64,000 bases of DNA from Falciphora oryzae (lineage: Eukaryota > Ascomycota > Sordariomycetes > Magnaporthales > Magnaporthaceae): assembly GCA_000733355.1 (NCBI GenBank), contig JNVV01000035.1, forward strand, positions 73,682 through 137,681, read 5' to 3'. The notes beneath the pieces were generated by a model that made no database searches, was not told where the DNA came from, and was given only the letters and a program-made list of their open reading frames with translations. The stretch's first letter is position 1. The number at the start of each line of letters is the position of its first letter. The translations under genes were made by a program, and so were the position numbers. Shown here one piece after another: positions 33,022 through 42,949 of the stretch.

Positions 33022-34447
33022 GGGACTTAATCGGTTCACACACTAAACCTACGCACACCCCCACAACGGCCGATATCGCCGATTATGTAATTTTGCGTGC
33101 GCCACACGCGCAAATCCACACATGACACAATTTTGACTGCCGGCCACGTTGCAGGGGACTTTGCACAACAACGAACAGCGCTACAAACAACTTAAGGCTA
33201 TTCCCAAGCCCGCCATGACGTCGCCAACGCCGTCAGGGCACTCTGAAAGCGACGGGGACGTTCGCAGTCCCTCAGAGAACCCAGAAACACACGTCTGGCA
33301 TACAGATTGGGACGGAAAGCCATAGCGCGCGGCTTTGCCGGACGATCTCCTGTCAACCCTTTGCGAACGGGCCGCCTACCTGCAAACGGAGGATAAATAC
33401 AAAAAATATAAAGAAAAAGGGACCTCCTCTACCACGCGGATCAGGCACGACTACAGCAATAAAGCCTGGCTGGGAGAGTTGCCCTTGCGCGTTTCTGGCT
33501 GGTGCCTCGATATCCTTAGGTCCCTGCACTCCCAGGCACGTCGGGCGCGTCTTTTTCCAGCCCGTGAGCCCCTGCCGGCTTGCACGGGGTCGGTGCGCCG
33601 GGAGTTTGGCCTACCGTGCGCTCACGAGATCTGGGAGGTCCTCGAGGGCCTAGAAAAGGGCACGCGGGCCGGCTTTACCCTTGAAAAGGTTAACGACTTT
33701 TGGGTGACCCAGGCACTACCTCGCGATACTAACGATCCCTACTGGGGAGTGCAGGACCCCGTAGGGGTCCGGAAAGGCCGGCCACGGGGTCAAGGGCCGT
33801 TTAGCGACGACGAAGGGGTGCCAGAGGGCCCTAGGCCGCGCGGCCGGACTGCCAACGGTATCCGTGATACTGCCAGACGCAATTACTCCCACTGGGAGTT
33901 GGGGGGCACCCTCGAGGCTGCAGACGAGGCTGATTCTGGCACCCCCCTTGCCGCGGTTACTGCGGCCTCTCCTGCACTCTCTGTGATCGTTGTCGCTTCC
34001 GTAGGGCCGGCAGGCCCTGCCGGCCCTTCCGGCCCTGCAGAAGAGGATCCAGACGACCCCTGGGCGCATCTGCCGGTTACAGAGGTGGAGAGAAAGGCTG
34101 CAGAGGAGACTATTGCACAAAGGGTGGCTGCAAGGAGGGCACGGGAGGTGCGGGAGGCGTCACAGGACCGCTTTGATCAAGAGTTCCGGAGGGAGATGGA
34201 GTGCGGGCATTGGGACGAGGAGGGTCGCTGGATTATAGAGTAGATTTAAGGCTATCGATTCATTTATTTTTCACCTCTGAATAGCTTCATTTCGTTGTTC
34301 TGCGGCCTTTTTTATCTTTGGGGTTGATGGCCTGTGTTTTTTTATATCGGTGCGCCACAGAAAATCACATGATTCCGATACCGGCCGTGGCGGAGGTGTG
34401 CGTACGATTACTGTGCGTAGGTTTACCGTGTGAACGGATTAAGTCCC
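33022..34447. mobile_element. MULE-like DNA transposon inserted in the gypsy integrase, 1,426 bp
   Basis: TIRs start GGGACTTAATCGGTTCACAC at the left end and, read inward from the right end, GGGACTTAATCCGTTCACAC; they stay similar for about 35 bases (…TAAACCTACGCACA). CTTTTTAT is duplicated directly on both sides (33014-33021 and 34448-34455), an 8-bp target duplication. An 8-bp duplication alone fits MULE or hAT; the internal SWIM-type motif favours MULE. Confidence 0.88.
33217..34243 (+). pseudogene. MULE transposase remnant with SWIM-type zinc finger
   Basis: ATG at 33217 opens a frame interrupted by one TAG near 33322 (after DGKP), where CAG would fit, and then open to 34243. An N-terminal segment (DDLLSTLCERAAYLQTEDKY) is followed almost directly by the part that closes a MULE transposase: LGELPLRVSGWCLDIL, then CTGSVRREFGLPCAHEI, which has the Cys/Cys/His spacing of a SWIM finger. 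The DDE catalytic core expected between them is missing, so this is an internal-deletion derivative that would need a transposase in trans. The C-terminal half is Pro/Gly/Glu-rich. Confidence 0.6.
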
Positions 34448-35433
34448 CTTTTTATCCCAAGCCACAAAATAGACAATGCAGCCACTGTGGCCAAGATCAT
34501 GTGGGATCAGGTGGAATGCCGGTTTGGCACCCCTGAAGGCATAGTCTCAGACCGCGGGTCCATCTTCACTAGCCAGTTCTGGGCCGAGTACCGTAAGGCC
34601 CTTGGCACGCGGCGCCGCTTGTCCACCGCCTACCATCCTTAAACGGATGGATAGACGGAACGGACCAACCAGACCATCGAGAAGTACCTCCGAGCGTTCG
34701 CCGCCAGACGGGGAGAGCGAGGCTGGGCCAACATGCTGCACGAAGCGATGTTCTCCTACAATAACGCTTGCCACAGCACCACCAAAGTTAGCCCGTTCGA
34801 AGCGCTGTACGGCTATTACCCTCGAATGATTGAAACGGTGACCGATACCAAGGACCTAAAGGTACAAGGCGTACGGGAACGCCTTACCCATCTCCGCAGG
34901 GTGCGAAAGGACCTCAAGAAAAGTTGGGAGGAGGCAGTGGAGAGCCAACGCCGCTACTACAACCAACGGAGGGACGCTCGCCAGTACCAGAAGGGCCAAG
35001 TGGTAGGCGTGTCGACACGCCACTTCAGGTTTAAGGCGGGACAACGGAAACTGGCACCCACATACATCAAAGGGATTGTCACGAAAGTTGTTAGTCCGTC
35101 GGCGTATCGGATTAAGCTGCCGGAGCAATACAGCCGTCTCCACGACGTCTTTTCGGTGTCGCTACTCGAGCCGTGGGACACCTCACACATGGAGCCCGTG
35201 GAAAATCTCAAAGGGGCAAAAGCAGCGTTGGCGGCGTTTAAAAAAAAAAGAGAAAAACCCACGCACATAAAAACTGGGACGACATGTCGCCACCCTAAAC
35301 CCTCGCTCAAGCCAAACCCCATTTCTCCCTCCAAACTCTGGTTCTAAACGAACAGCGCGTCGTCGACGCGTTGGGGGTTACAAATACCACATCGACAATG
35401 GACCGCCGCCGTGTTGTTAACCGGGGACACATC

Positions 35434-36480
35434 CTAAGACCGGACCAGCGCCCAACGGCGCAAACGGGCCTCGAGGGCGTCGGGAGAATCCTCCGAGCAA
35501 GGCATCATTGCCCACAGGGCATCAGGGTTGCCAGGCAGGGTCAGGCGCAAGACCATCGACCGGCACCAGCTCGCAACACGCAGGTCGTGGTGCTTGCCGT
35601 GGAGGACGTCGTTGCAGAACGCCTCGAGCGCAGGGGGAACACCCTTCACGCCCGAAAACTTCATGGGGAGATAGTCGGGCGTTCCCACATTGAAACCGTT
35701 CAGCTTCACAAGCCACTAGTAGTCGGGACTGGAAGCAAAAGGGGAGCGAGCCCGGAAGTGAGTCGTAACGGCTCGCCCCAGGTCCATCTCGACCACCTGA
35801 ACGTTCCAACGAGCGCGGTAGATGTGGTCGGCATAAAGCCGACGAGAGATCGCCGAAGCAGGGTTTTGGGGGTCCGCCAAAGTCGTAACGGACGTCAGCC
35901 AGCGTGCTGGGCGCCAAAAGCCTACTGATTGTCGTTCGTGGAAGGCGGCCGCCGATGCGAGGAGCCCTGAGCTGGGAGCTCGGTTGGATCGCCGTTTGCA
36001 TCGCCGTTTGCATCGACCGTCGTGCTGCTGGGCGCGGTGGGTGGTTGGATACTGCTGCAAGCCGTAACTGTGGGGGGGTAGCTGATACGGAGAGCTTTGT
36101 GCCAGGAGGTCGGTTGGTTCCCCGTTTGCGTCGATGGTTGTGTTGCTGGTTCCGGTGGCGTTGGTTGGTTAGTCCGGACGAGGAGGTTAATTTGCCCATG
36201 GGTTTTCCCACAAGGCTTTTTCCGAAAACATCCCGTCTTGTATAGTCCACGTTAGTTCCCATCCCCAGAAAACATGCAGCAAACGGAACTTACATGTTTC
36301 CAGCTTTGATATCCGACTTATCGCTGGCGCCGAGGCCAATAGCAGCCACACCCGCCGCAAGCTCGTCGACGCGCTTAGCGGATTGCCGCTCCCATGGATC
36401 GACCTTGCTTATAGTTTCCACCCGGTCAAGGATGACGAGCCCGTGCATTACCGTCCATTTACGGACATAGTGGCTTGTAA
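35434..36480 (-). pseudogene. Unidentified pseudogene with intron and several nonsense codons
   Basis: Read on the minus strand: TKRFNELTSHYVRKWTV … ILDRVETISKVDPWERQSAK … ASDKSDIKAGN, then a clear intron (GTAAGT … CTAAC … ACAAG, about 36236-36294), then a Pro/Gln/Asn-rich stretch with two TAA codons at likely Gln positions, then ISRRLYADHIYRARWNVQVV, a TAG near 35717, and WLVKLNGFNVGTPDYLPMKF … ALEAFCNDVLHGKHHDLRVA. Continuity of one frame through the stops shows this was a real gene. I do not recognise the family; it could be retroelement gag or a cellular gene. The plus-strand frame over 35371-35928 is its shadow. Confidence 0.45.
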
Positions 36481-36984
36481 GCTCGTTAAACCTTTTGGTG
36501 ATATACCGGGTGAAGGATGTGGTAGAAGGTAAGATAGTTTCCAGTTCACCGGAGCCTCACTGCCGTATCAAACGAACTTCAAGGCTGTTTCCACCTGCCC
36601 TGCCTACCTACTTTACACGTTTGCACCCTCTACCCACCTTACTTTTGTTGAGATTTGCCCCCTCCCCCAGGTTGATTCCGGCAATCCCTTCTCCCGACGA
36701 TCAATCATCACTTTTCTCCCCCGGGGTTCCAGGCATCCCGGCAGCCCGCTTAGCATCTATATTCGCATAAACCGCGTTTCCGGCTAGCCGTTACTATCCT
36801 GCGGCAGTTTGTTTTTCTTCCTGTCACCCGGCAGCCGCCGGTGTAGCAATCGCGCGCTCGGCAAGCAAAGTAATTAAAGCAAAACCAGCAATCAGCCAGC
36901 AACCCGCCTGGTGAGCTGATTCCCAGCTTCAAGCGCCGTGGCTTAGTTGCCCTCCAAGTAACATTATCCTTAGTAGTCACTACG

Positions 36985-38440
36985 ATGCCTGAGCCTGACA
37001 GGTCCTTTACCCGTTCGCGGGCCCGAAGCGACGTTTCCGACGGCAACCCCTCTTCGCCGAAGCGCCTTTGTCGGACTGAAGCACCAAGATTCAACGCCAC
37101 AGCCATGCCGGTGGCTTCTTTTGGACTGTCTATGTATTACAAGAACGGGGGCTTGCGCCATACGAGCCAGAACGAGGGCTATAACGTTATTTACGACTAC
37201 AAAGCCGACGGCTGGAAGGCTTTGCCCCGAGATTTGGAGAACTATACGAAAAACAAGTCGCTGGCAGGGAGGGAGGATCGCCACCTCTTTCTGGCGCTTC
37301 CTTCACTGTCTAAAACCGCCTCATTCGACTTGGTTCCGATCGGAAACGACTGGGAGATCGGTCTTCTGCTGCGCAAAATAAGAGAACAAGGCTTCCCAGA
37401 TTTCGACCAGATCTGCTTCGCTTTCATGCAGAGCGACATGCCGGGTTCAATTGCTATCGAGCACGGTGGCGACTCCGATGCGACCCCTCCCACAGCGTTG
37501 GCGGCAGCGACTTTGGCTTCGCAAGAGGCAGTTTCGCCGCCGCCGCAAGGGCTGCTGCCCGCCGCACCCTCCGTGCCTGATGGACTTTCAAGATTCGCCC
37601 CCAAGGACGCGGACAGTCCCGATCCTGTTGCTGAGAAAAACAGCCAAATGGACATCGGCGAGCCCACAGACCATGGTAATGTTACATGCTCCAATTCTTT
37701 TTTTCTTGCTATCTGTCTAATTTTTCCGTCCCTTTTTGCAGTGTCCGAGTTAAATCTTCAAAATGAAATTGCCAGCGGCATGCTTCCCGAAGCTCCTTCG
37801 AACTTCAACGCGGGACTGGCGCCGGAAACGGTTCTAATAGACCTGACGATGAAAGGCGACAGTCCGGCCCAAGCGGGCGCCATAGACCGCCGCGGTGGAG
37901 GAACCGAGCAGACATCAACGGCGGCGACGCCTGTCGACTTGCAAGGCGGAGGCCACGCGGATGAGTCCAACATGGAGGTTGTAAACGAGGACGATAATAC
38001 GGCCGAAAGCAAAATGCTTTCAATATGCCGCTGGTATTAGGACCAATCGGACGCAACCGAAAAGATTCGGTTCCCAAAGTTCCTCGGCATGACTTTGGAC
38101 CAGCTGCTCCAAATAGAAAACCGGGGCGGAGCAAACCGCGGGATGCTTGCGATACCTGGAATCAAGAAGCCCATCTACTTGTACCAGGTATAGGGTAGCT
38201 TTGTTATCCTCGCTGCGCCGGCCGACAAGAACAACCAAAGATTCGCCCACGGGCTTGCCGACGAGACGGGCCCGGGCAAGACAGTCCAGACAAACCTCGT
38301 CGTCGTCACGATATCACAGCTCAACGATACCTGGACCGAAGTTCCCGAGGAATGGAAGTCGGGCGAGTCCGAGATCCACCTCAAGCATGGAGCTAGACAC
38401 AACCAGCCCTTGCGCAGGTGGTAGCAATCCCCATCGGGGT
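36985..38440 (+). pseudogene. SNF2-family helicase fragment (third copy), N-terminal half
   Basis: ATG at 36985 begins MPEPDRSFTRSRARSDVSDG. The frame has a 66-bp intron (37676-37741, GTAATG..TTGCAG) that is read through without a stop because its length is divisible by three. After TAG codons at 38038 and 38190 (likely former Gln) the frame reaches LADETGPGKTVQ, a SNF2 Walker A motif, and NLVVVTIS. A third TAG lies at about 38422, and later motifs are not found. Unlike the copy at 2325, its intron lacks the inverted repeat. Function as for the family: DNA-translocating ATPase, inactive here. Confidence 0.6.
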
Positions 38441-39483
38441 CTGGACCCTCGCGGCAAGGTCGCCGCCGGATAGGAACAGAAAGACGTATCAGTTACCACA
38501 CCGAACGGAACGACGACCCCGGGTTGGAGAAGAGCTGGGAACGGTCGACGCTGCATCTTGAATTCGTTGTCCGTCCCCACGAGCCAAAGCCTCCAGACGA
38601 CTCTGGCCCTCGAGAGCTCGAATAGCGGGCTGGGCGATGCTGACGACGGAACCAGAACCGCCAGACGACCGGAGGCAGATGAGCCGGGAACGGGCGTCTG
38701 AGAGAGCCGCGAGAAGAACCGACCTGGGAGCCGCGATCGAACGCCGGCCGCTCTCGGACCGGGAGAATGCACGGTATTTGCGGGTCGCTTGCGCCAAAGG
38801 AGCGTTTCTAGTCGTCGACGCTGTCGGGAATATCAATAACCTGCCACAAAATTAGCATGCCTTGGAGACCAAGGCTTGGTGGGACGAGCGCCGCCTACCA
38901 ACCGGCTAAGGATGGCTAAGAAGGGCATAAAAGGGACAGCTGGAGAAACGTGGTAGACAACCGAAAGACACGCTGCCAGCCAAATACCGCCGAGGAGGAT
39001 GCAGAGCAGAATCCAGTGGGAGCGAAAATCGGAATCCAGGATATTCATATACGGGGCAGGGGAACAGGGAAGCGGAACAGCTCACCCGCACCACCACCGA
39101 TATGGTGACTGTATTGTGCCTAGCTTAGCCCTTACCGCAACGACTACCACATTGTGCTCGACTCACCGCCCACCGCGATTGCTTCACACCCGCGTCGAAG
39201 CCTACAATTGACAGGCCGAACGATTCGATTACCTTGTGCCGTTACCATCCCCACTCGCGGGTCCTTGGTTAGGGAACATATGGCCGGTTTTTTTTTGTTA
39301 GGGGAAGACGTCATCTCGCCACTATCGGACGGAATGTGCCAGAATTTTCAGAACAGCTTAACGTTTAACTGATGGGAAAAAAGCATAAAATCTGTTGCCC
39401 CCCTTCGACCCTGCTAAGGGCAAAGAAATGAAAGAGAAAATGTATATTAGTTCATCGACGCACGTGTTGAAAGTCGCGCGAAT
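38441..39483. other. No supported gene
   Basis: A charged open frame (38637-38855, ERASERAARRTDLGAAIERR…) may be a leftover of the preceding helicase-like gene, but has no recognisable motif. The rest is unstructured. Confidence 0.35.
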
Positions 39484-41330
39484 TCAATCGCAAGCCTCAG
39501 CCGAAAACCCAAAAATCAGCACGCGTCCGGACGCGCAGCCAAGCGCCAAGGCTGACCCCGACGGCGCTACAGCCGAACTAACCAGGCGGTACTCGCGCGG
39601 CAGCCACAGCCGGTCCTGCGAATCCCGTGAGATCCAGACGCCGTCGGAACTGACGCCGTAGCCTCGGTACTGAGGCTTTTGCGGCTCCTGAGCGCCCTGA
39701 CGCCGTTGAGGCTCCAGCGGCGTTGTCGGCGAGTCAAAAAGAGCGACCATTCCAATATCAGTGTTGAGAGATGAGCCGGTGGGATCGAAAGAGAGATTGA
39801 AGATGGTGGTGCCAATGTTAAGCGTTTGCAGGCACGCGCCGCTGTGCGCGTCCCAGATCTTAACGGTTTGGTCGTGCGACGCGGAAGCGATGCGGCGGCT
39901 GTCGTGCGAAAACGCGACCGGCCTAACAAAGCCGAACCAGTAGCGATGGCCCCCGAGCGTCTGTAGGCAGGCGCCGCTGTGCGCGTCCCAGATCTTGACG
40001 GTGCAATCCTCCGACCCGGAAGCGATGCGGCGGCTGTTGTGCGAGAACGCGACCGAATTGACCGAGCCGTCGTGGCCCTCGAGCGTTTGCAAGCAGGCGC
40101 CGCTGTCCGCGTCCCAGATCTTGACGGTTCTGTCGATCGACCCGGAAGCGATGCGGCGGCTGTCGTGCGAGAACGCGACCGAATTGACCGAGCTGCTGTG
40201 GCCCTCGAGCGTTTGCAGGCACGCGCCGCTGTGCGCGTCCCAAATCTTAACGGTTCTGTCGTCCGACCCGGAAGCGATGCGGCGGCTGTCGTGCGAAAAC
40301 GCGACCGAATTGACCCAGTCGCTATGGCCTTCGAGCGTCTGCAGGCACGCGCCGCTGGCCGCGTCCCAGATTTTAACGGTTTTATCGTCCGACCCGGAAG
40401 CGATGCGGCGGCTGTCGTGCGAGAACGCGACCGATTTGACCCAGCCGCTGTGGCCCTCGAGCGTCTGCAGGCACGCGCCGCTGTGCACGTCCCAGATTGT
40501 GACGGTTTTGTCGTGCGACCCGGAAGCGATGCGGCGGCTGTCGTACGAGAACATTACCGAGCAGACCCAGTCGCTATGGCCCTCGAGCGTTTGCAGGCAC
40601 GCGCCGCTGGCCGCGTCCCAATCATCTCCCATTATTGGCTCGGTCGTAATCCATCCTGGCACCTCGTGTTGGAATAGCCCCTTTATAATACTGCGGGATG
40701 GGCCGAACACAAGTGCTGAACCGTATGTCTGGAGGGGGCTGTTTTCGATTGGTCCTTTGTGGTATAGGATGAATCGGTGCGCATCTCGGACCAAATCGCT
40801 CAATCCAGATGCTCCTGATCGCCCCTACAGTGGAGTTAGGATAGTACTTAAAAGTAGTAGCAGCTAGAACGTACTTGTAGCAAGCGCTCGAGTTTTTGTA
40901 CCGATATGATCCCCTCGGTCATGCTTCGGAAAAGGCTAAGTGCCTCGAGCCAGTAGAGATACCGTTCTCGGAGGAACGTATCGACGGCGCCGCCGTCCTG
41001 GAGGTCTTTATATAGTCCAGATGTTACTGCTCACTCCTTACAATGTTAGAAACAGTTTAAAAGCTTTTATGCGAGGTAAAGCGCGGAATTTTGCAAAAAA
41101 GAGATTGTTTGCAGCCCAGTAGAAGTATAGCACGTGTCGCCCTTACCGCTCTCTTCCAGGTGGTCTGCCCAGTAGACACACGCGTAACCTGCTGCCGCTA
41201 ACGGATCTTGCTCAGGCTGCTTGGCCTGGTCGATAGGGGTTCCAGGGGCGCGCAGGCCGTATATGTCGCGCCGTAGCGTCTCTTTCATGACCCGCACCTT
41301 CCCCCCGAAAAATTTTCCTGTCGGACCCAC
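39484..41330 (-). pseudogene. NACHT-WD40 receptor, 5' truncated and interrupted
   Basis: From the minus-strand 5' end: MKETLRRDIYGLRAPG and QPEQDPLAAAGYACVYWADHL (41330-41140), the region that closes a fungal NACHT module; then a break (about 41010-41135) with unrelated sequence; then DGGAVDTFLRERYLYWLEALSL (41007-40875), a 50-bp intron (40825-40874, GTACGT..CTGTAG), and the final exon (40824-39484) with DLVRDAHRFILYHKGPIENS, six WD40 units and a degenerate seventh. N-terminal effector domain and the P-loop are gone. The WD40 units are nearly identical, as in HET-E/HET-D-type allorecognition receptors (known of the class). It cannot encode a working receptor here, although the WD40 exon itself is intact. 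Confidence 0.8.
39830..40630 (-). repeat. Near-identical 126-bp WD40-coding tandem repeats
   Basis: Six units of 42 residues built on GACLQTLEGHSDWVNSVAF and SHDSRRIASGSDDRTVKIWD. Variation is concentrated at a few positions, e.g. the three residues after EGH and those after SGS. The DNA is so regular that the opposite strand also stays open, giving false long frames. Confidence 0.88.
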
Positions 41331-41352
41331 TGTTAGTGGCCGCTAAGGAAAC

Positions 41353-41391
41353 CCGGCTATTTTGGTGTTCCGGGCCACCAAAATGAGCCGG
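41353..41391. repeat. Inverted repeat at the truncated end of the NACHT-WD40 relic
   Basis: CCGGCTATTTTGGTG and CACCAAAATGAGCCGG around an 8-base loop, preceded at 41332-41345 by the near-palindrome TTAGTGGCCGCTAA. Both lie within 30 bases of where receptor homology stops, so this may mark a transposon end or deletion junction. Confidence 0.6.
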
Positions 41392-41749
41392 CTGCACAAC
41401 AGGTTCTAACAGGCCAATTGGCCCTGTGTGAACCGCGTTCTCCGACTCCTTTCAACAACGACGTCGGCAACGCAACTGGGCCAAAAGAGCAGAGAATGGC
41501 TGGCAACGGTATTGGGGGTGCCTATTGCCAGTCGAGGGGAAGGCCTGCACCCTATCGCCCAGGGCGCGCCTCGCGCGCGCCGAAACCCTCGACAATCGGA
41601 TTGCTCCAACCTCCGCGCATCACCAGACCGCCCTTTAACTTCTGTCGCCCTCGCCTCGCGAACGACTCGAACGCACAAGAAGACTGCAGGCCGGCAAGCA
41701 GTTAGAACACATTAGACGAATAGCCGGCCCGGCCGCCGCCGTCCCCCGC

Positions 41750-41832
41750 CACACACGCGACCCTTCGGTCGTACACACACGCGACCCTTCGGTCGTACAC
41801 ATACGCGACCCTTTCGGTCGTACACACGCGAC
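41750..41832. repeat. About 23-bp tandem repeat, 3.5 copies
   Basis: Unit around CGCGACCCTTCGGTCGTAC followed by ACAC. Contains a small internal palindrome (GACC..GGTC). Non-coding. Confidence 0.75.
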
Positions 41833-42940
41833 TCCTCCTCGGTCGACCGCATCCCAACGATACGCACGGCGCAAGATTGGCCTGTTTAAGCTTCTGCTTA
41901 AGCACGCACGCGCAAGATTGGCTTGACGCTCGCGCCTCTGTTTGTTGCCACGCGGTGACTATACTGAAGTATAGGTGGTATCGCACGCGCAAGATCTTGA
42001 CGCGGCTCTGTTTGCCAACCGTGAAGTGTTACGAATTGCCGTGCACCACGTTGGCAAGCCGCGCAGCGTATTCGTTCGATGCGCGATAAACACATAAGGA
42101 GCACACAGGGTTGGAATTAGGCCCTCCAGCCCCCGAATTTTCTTTCTTTGGCCGGGCCCAGGGGGGGACTATTGCGGTACCTCCCCGACCAAACCCGGCC
42201 GTACTCTATTTCCGGCACCTTGCCGGCCGACTGCTTTTCTCTACCACCAACAGCAGCGCTCACAGCGCCCCGGCGTTTATTCGCCCCTTCTTTTGCCGAT
42301 TGCCCGCTCACTAACAAGGAGCGCCGGAATGCGGCCCGAACTTCGTGTGCCTTGGGCTTGCCCCTTGGTTTGATTTGTTAGCCGCCTCGATAGCAACATA
42401 TAGCCTAGTGTCAAGCTTAGGTAGCGCTAGCACGTCGTATGCCCCCTGGGAGGCAGGGACTGGTAGATCCCGACTATAACGACGTTAAATATACTCTCTC
42501 TCTCTCCCCCTATGCGCATTGCATTTTAGCTTAAGCCTTTCACATCCGGCACGTATAGCCGTCCTACTTGCCTTGCCGGTTTTAAGTAGCTGCTATGCAC
42601 CTGCTTAAAGGCCTTTATATCGCCGTGTCGGGGTAGATAGCTGTACGAGAAAATCTATAATAAGCTTAAAAGAGGTTAATCCCAAAGGGGCTATTTAATA
42701 TAGGTAAATAAATAGGATTAATTATCACAACTTTAGCCTGCCTTTCCAACCTTACATAAAAGCAAGTAAATTTAATCGACTAGCTAGATACGGACAATTA
42801 TAGCCTTTAAGCTCCAAGGCAGATAAAACACATTACAACTGGACCGAAAGCTACACTGGGTCGAAAACCAGTATTAAAAAAATCCCATCGCCGCTTTGTT
42901 AAGCCTTTACTTTTTATAGAGATGTCTATCGTTATTTGTG
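41833..42940. other. No supported gene; decayed sequence
   Basis: Increasingly AT-rich and stop-dense toward the right, with a CT dinucleotide run at about 42493-42506. Confidence 0.4.
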
Positions 42941-42949
42941 CCTTTATTG

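Larger units (their letters stand above)
31520..35347 (+). mobile_element. Ty3/gypsy retrotransposon relic (RNase H and integrase), split by a DNA transposon
   Basis: From the end of reverse transcriptase onward: RNase H (SQQTDGRWHPVAFYSRKL, QQELLAIIEGLEHWRQY, then in two other frames RWAYRLSQFDFEIEHQAG and NPADPLSRRPDYMGE, so at least two indels), integrase HHCC zinc motif (HHNDPRAGHLGVHKT, CEPCQGAK), catalytic core (GMDFITGLPS … GTPEGIVSDRGSIF … ERTNQTIEKYLRAF) and the C-terminal domain (…DARQYQKGQVV…LHDVFSVSLLEPW). Nonsense codons at 34639 (TAA) and 34651 (TAG) sit at conserved glutamines. Gag, protease and most of reverse transcriptase are missing and no LTRs were found. The core is interrupted at 33022-34447 by a MULE-like element; joining the flanks restores the integrase frame. 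Confidence 0.85.

Noticed and set aside
33022..34447. hAT transposon
   Set aside because: The 8-bp duplication fits hAT, but the ORF carries a SWIM-type finger and no hAT dimerisation motif; MULE is favoured, though not proven.
39979..40867. Two plus-strand frames across the WD40 array
   Set aside because: Artefacts of the repeated WD40 codons; the minus strand carries the conserved domain and splice sites.
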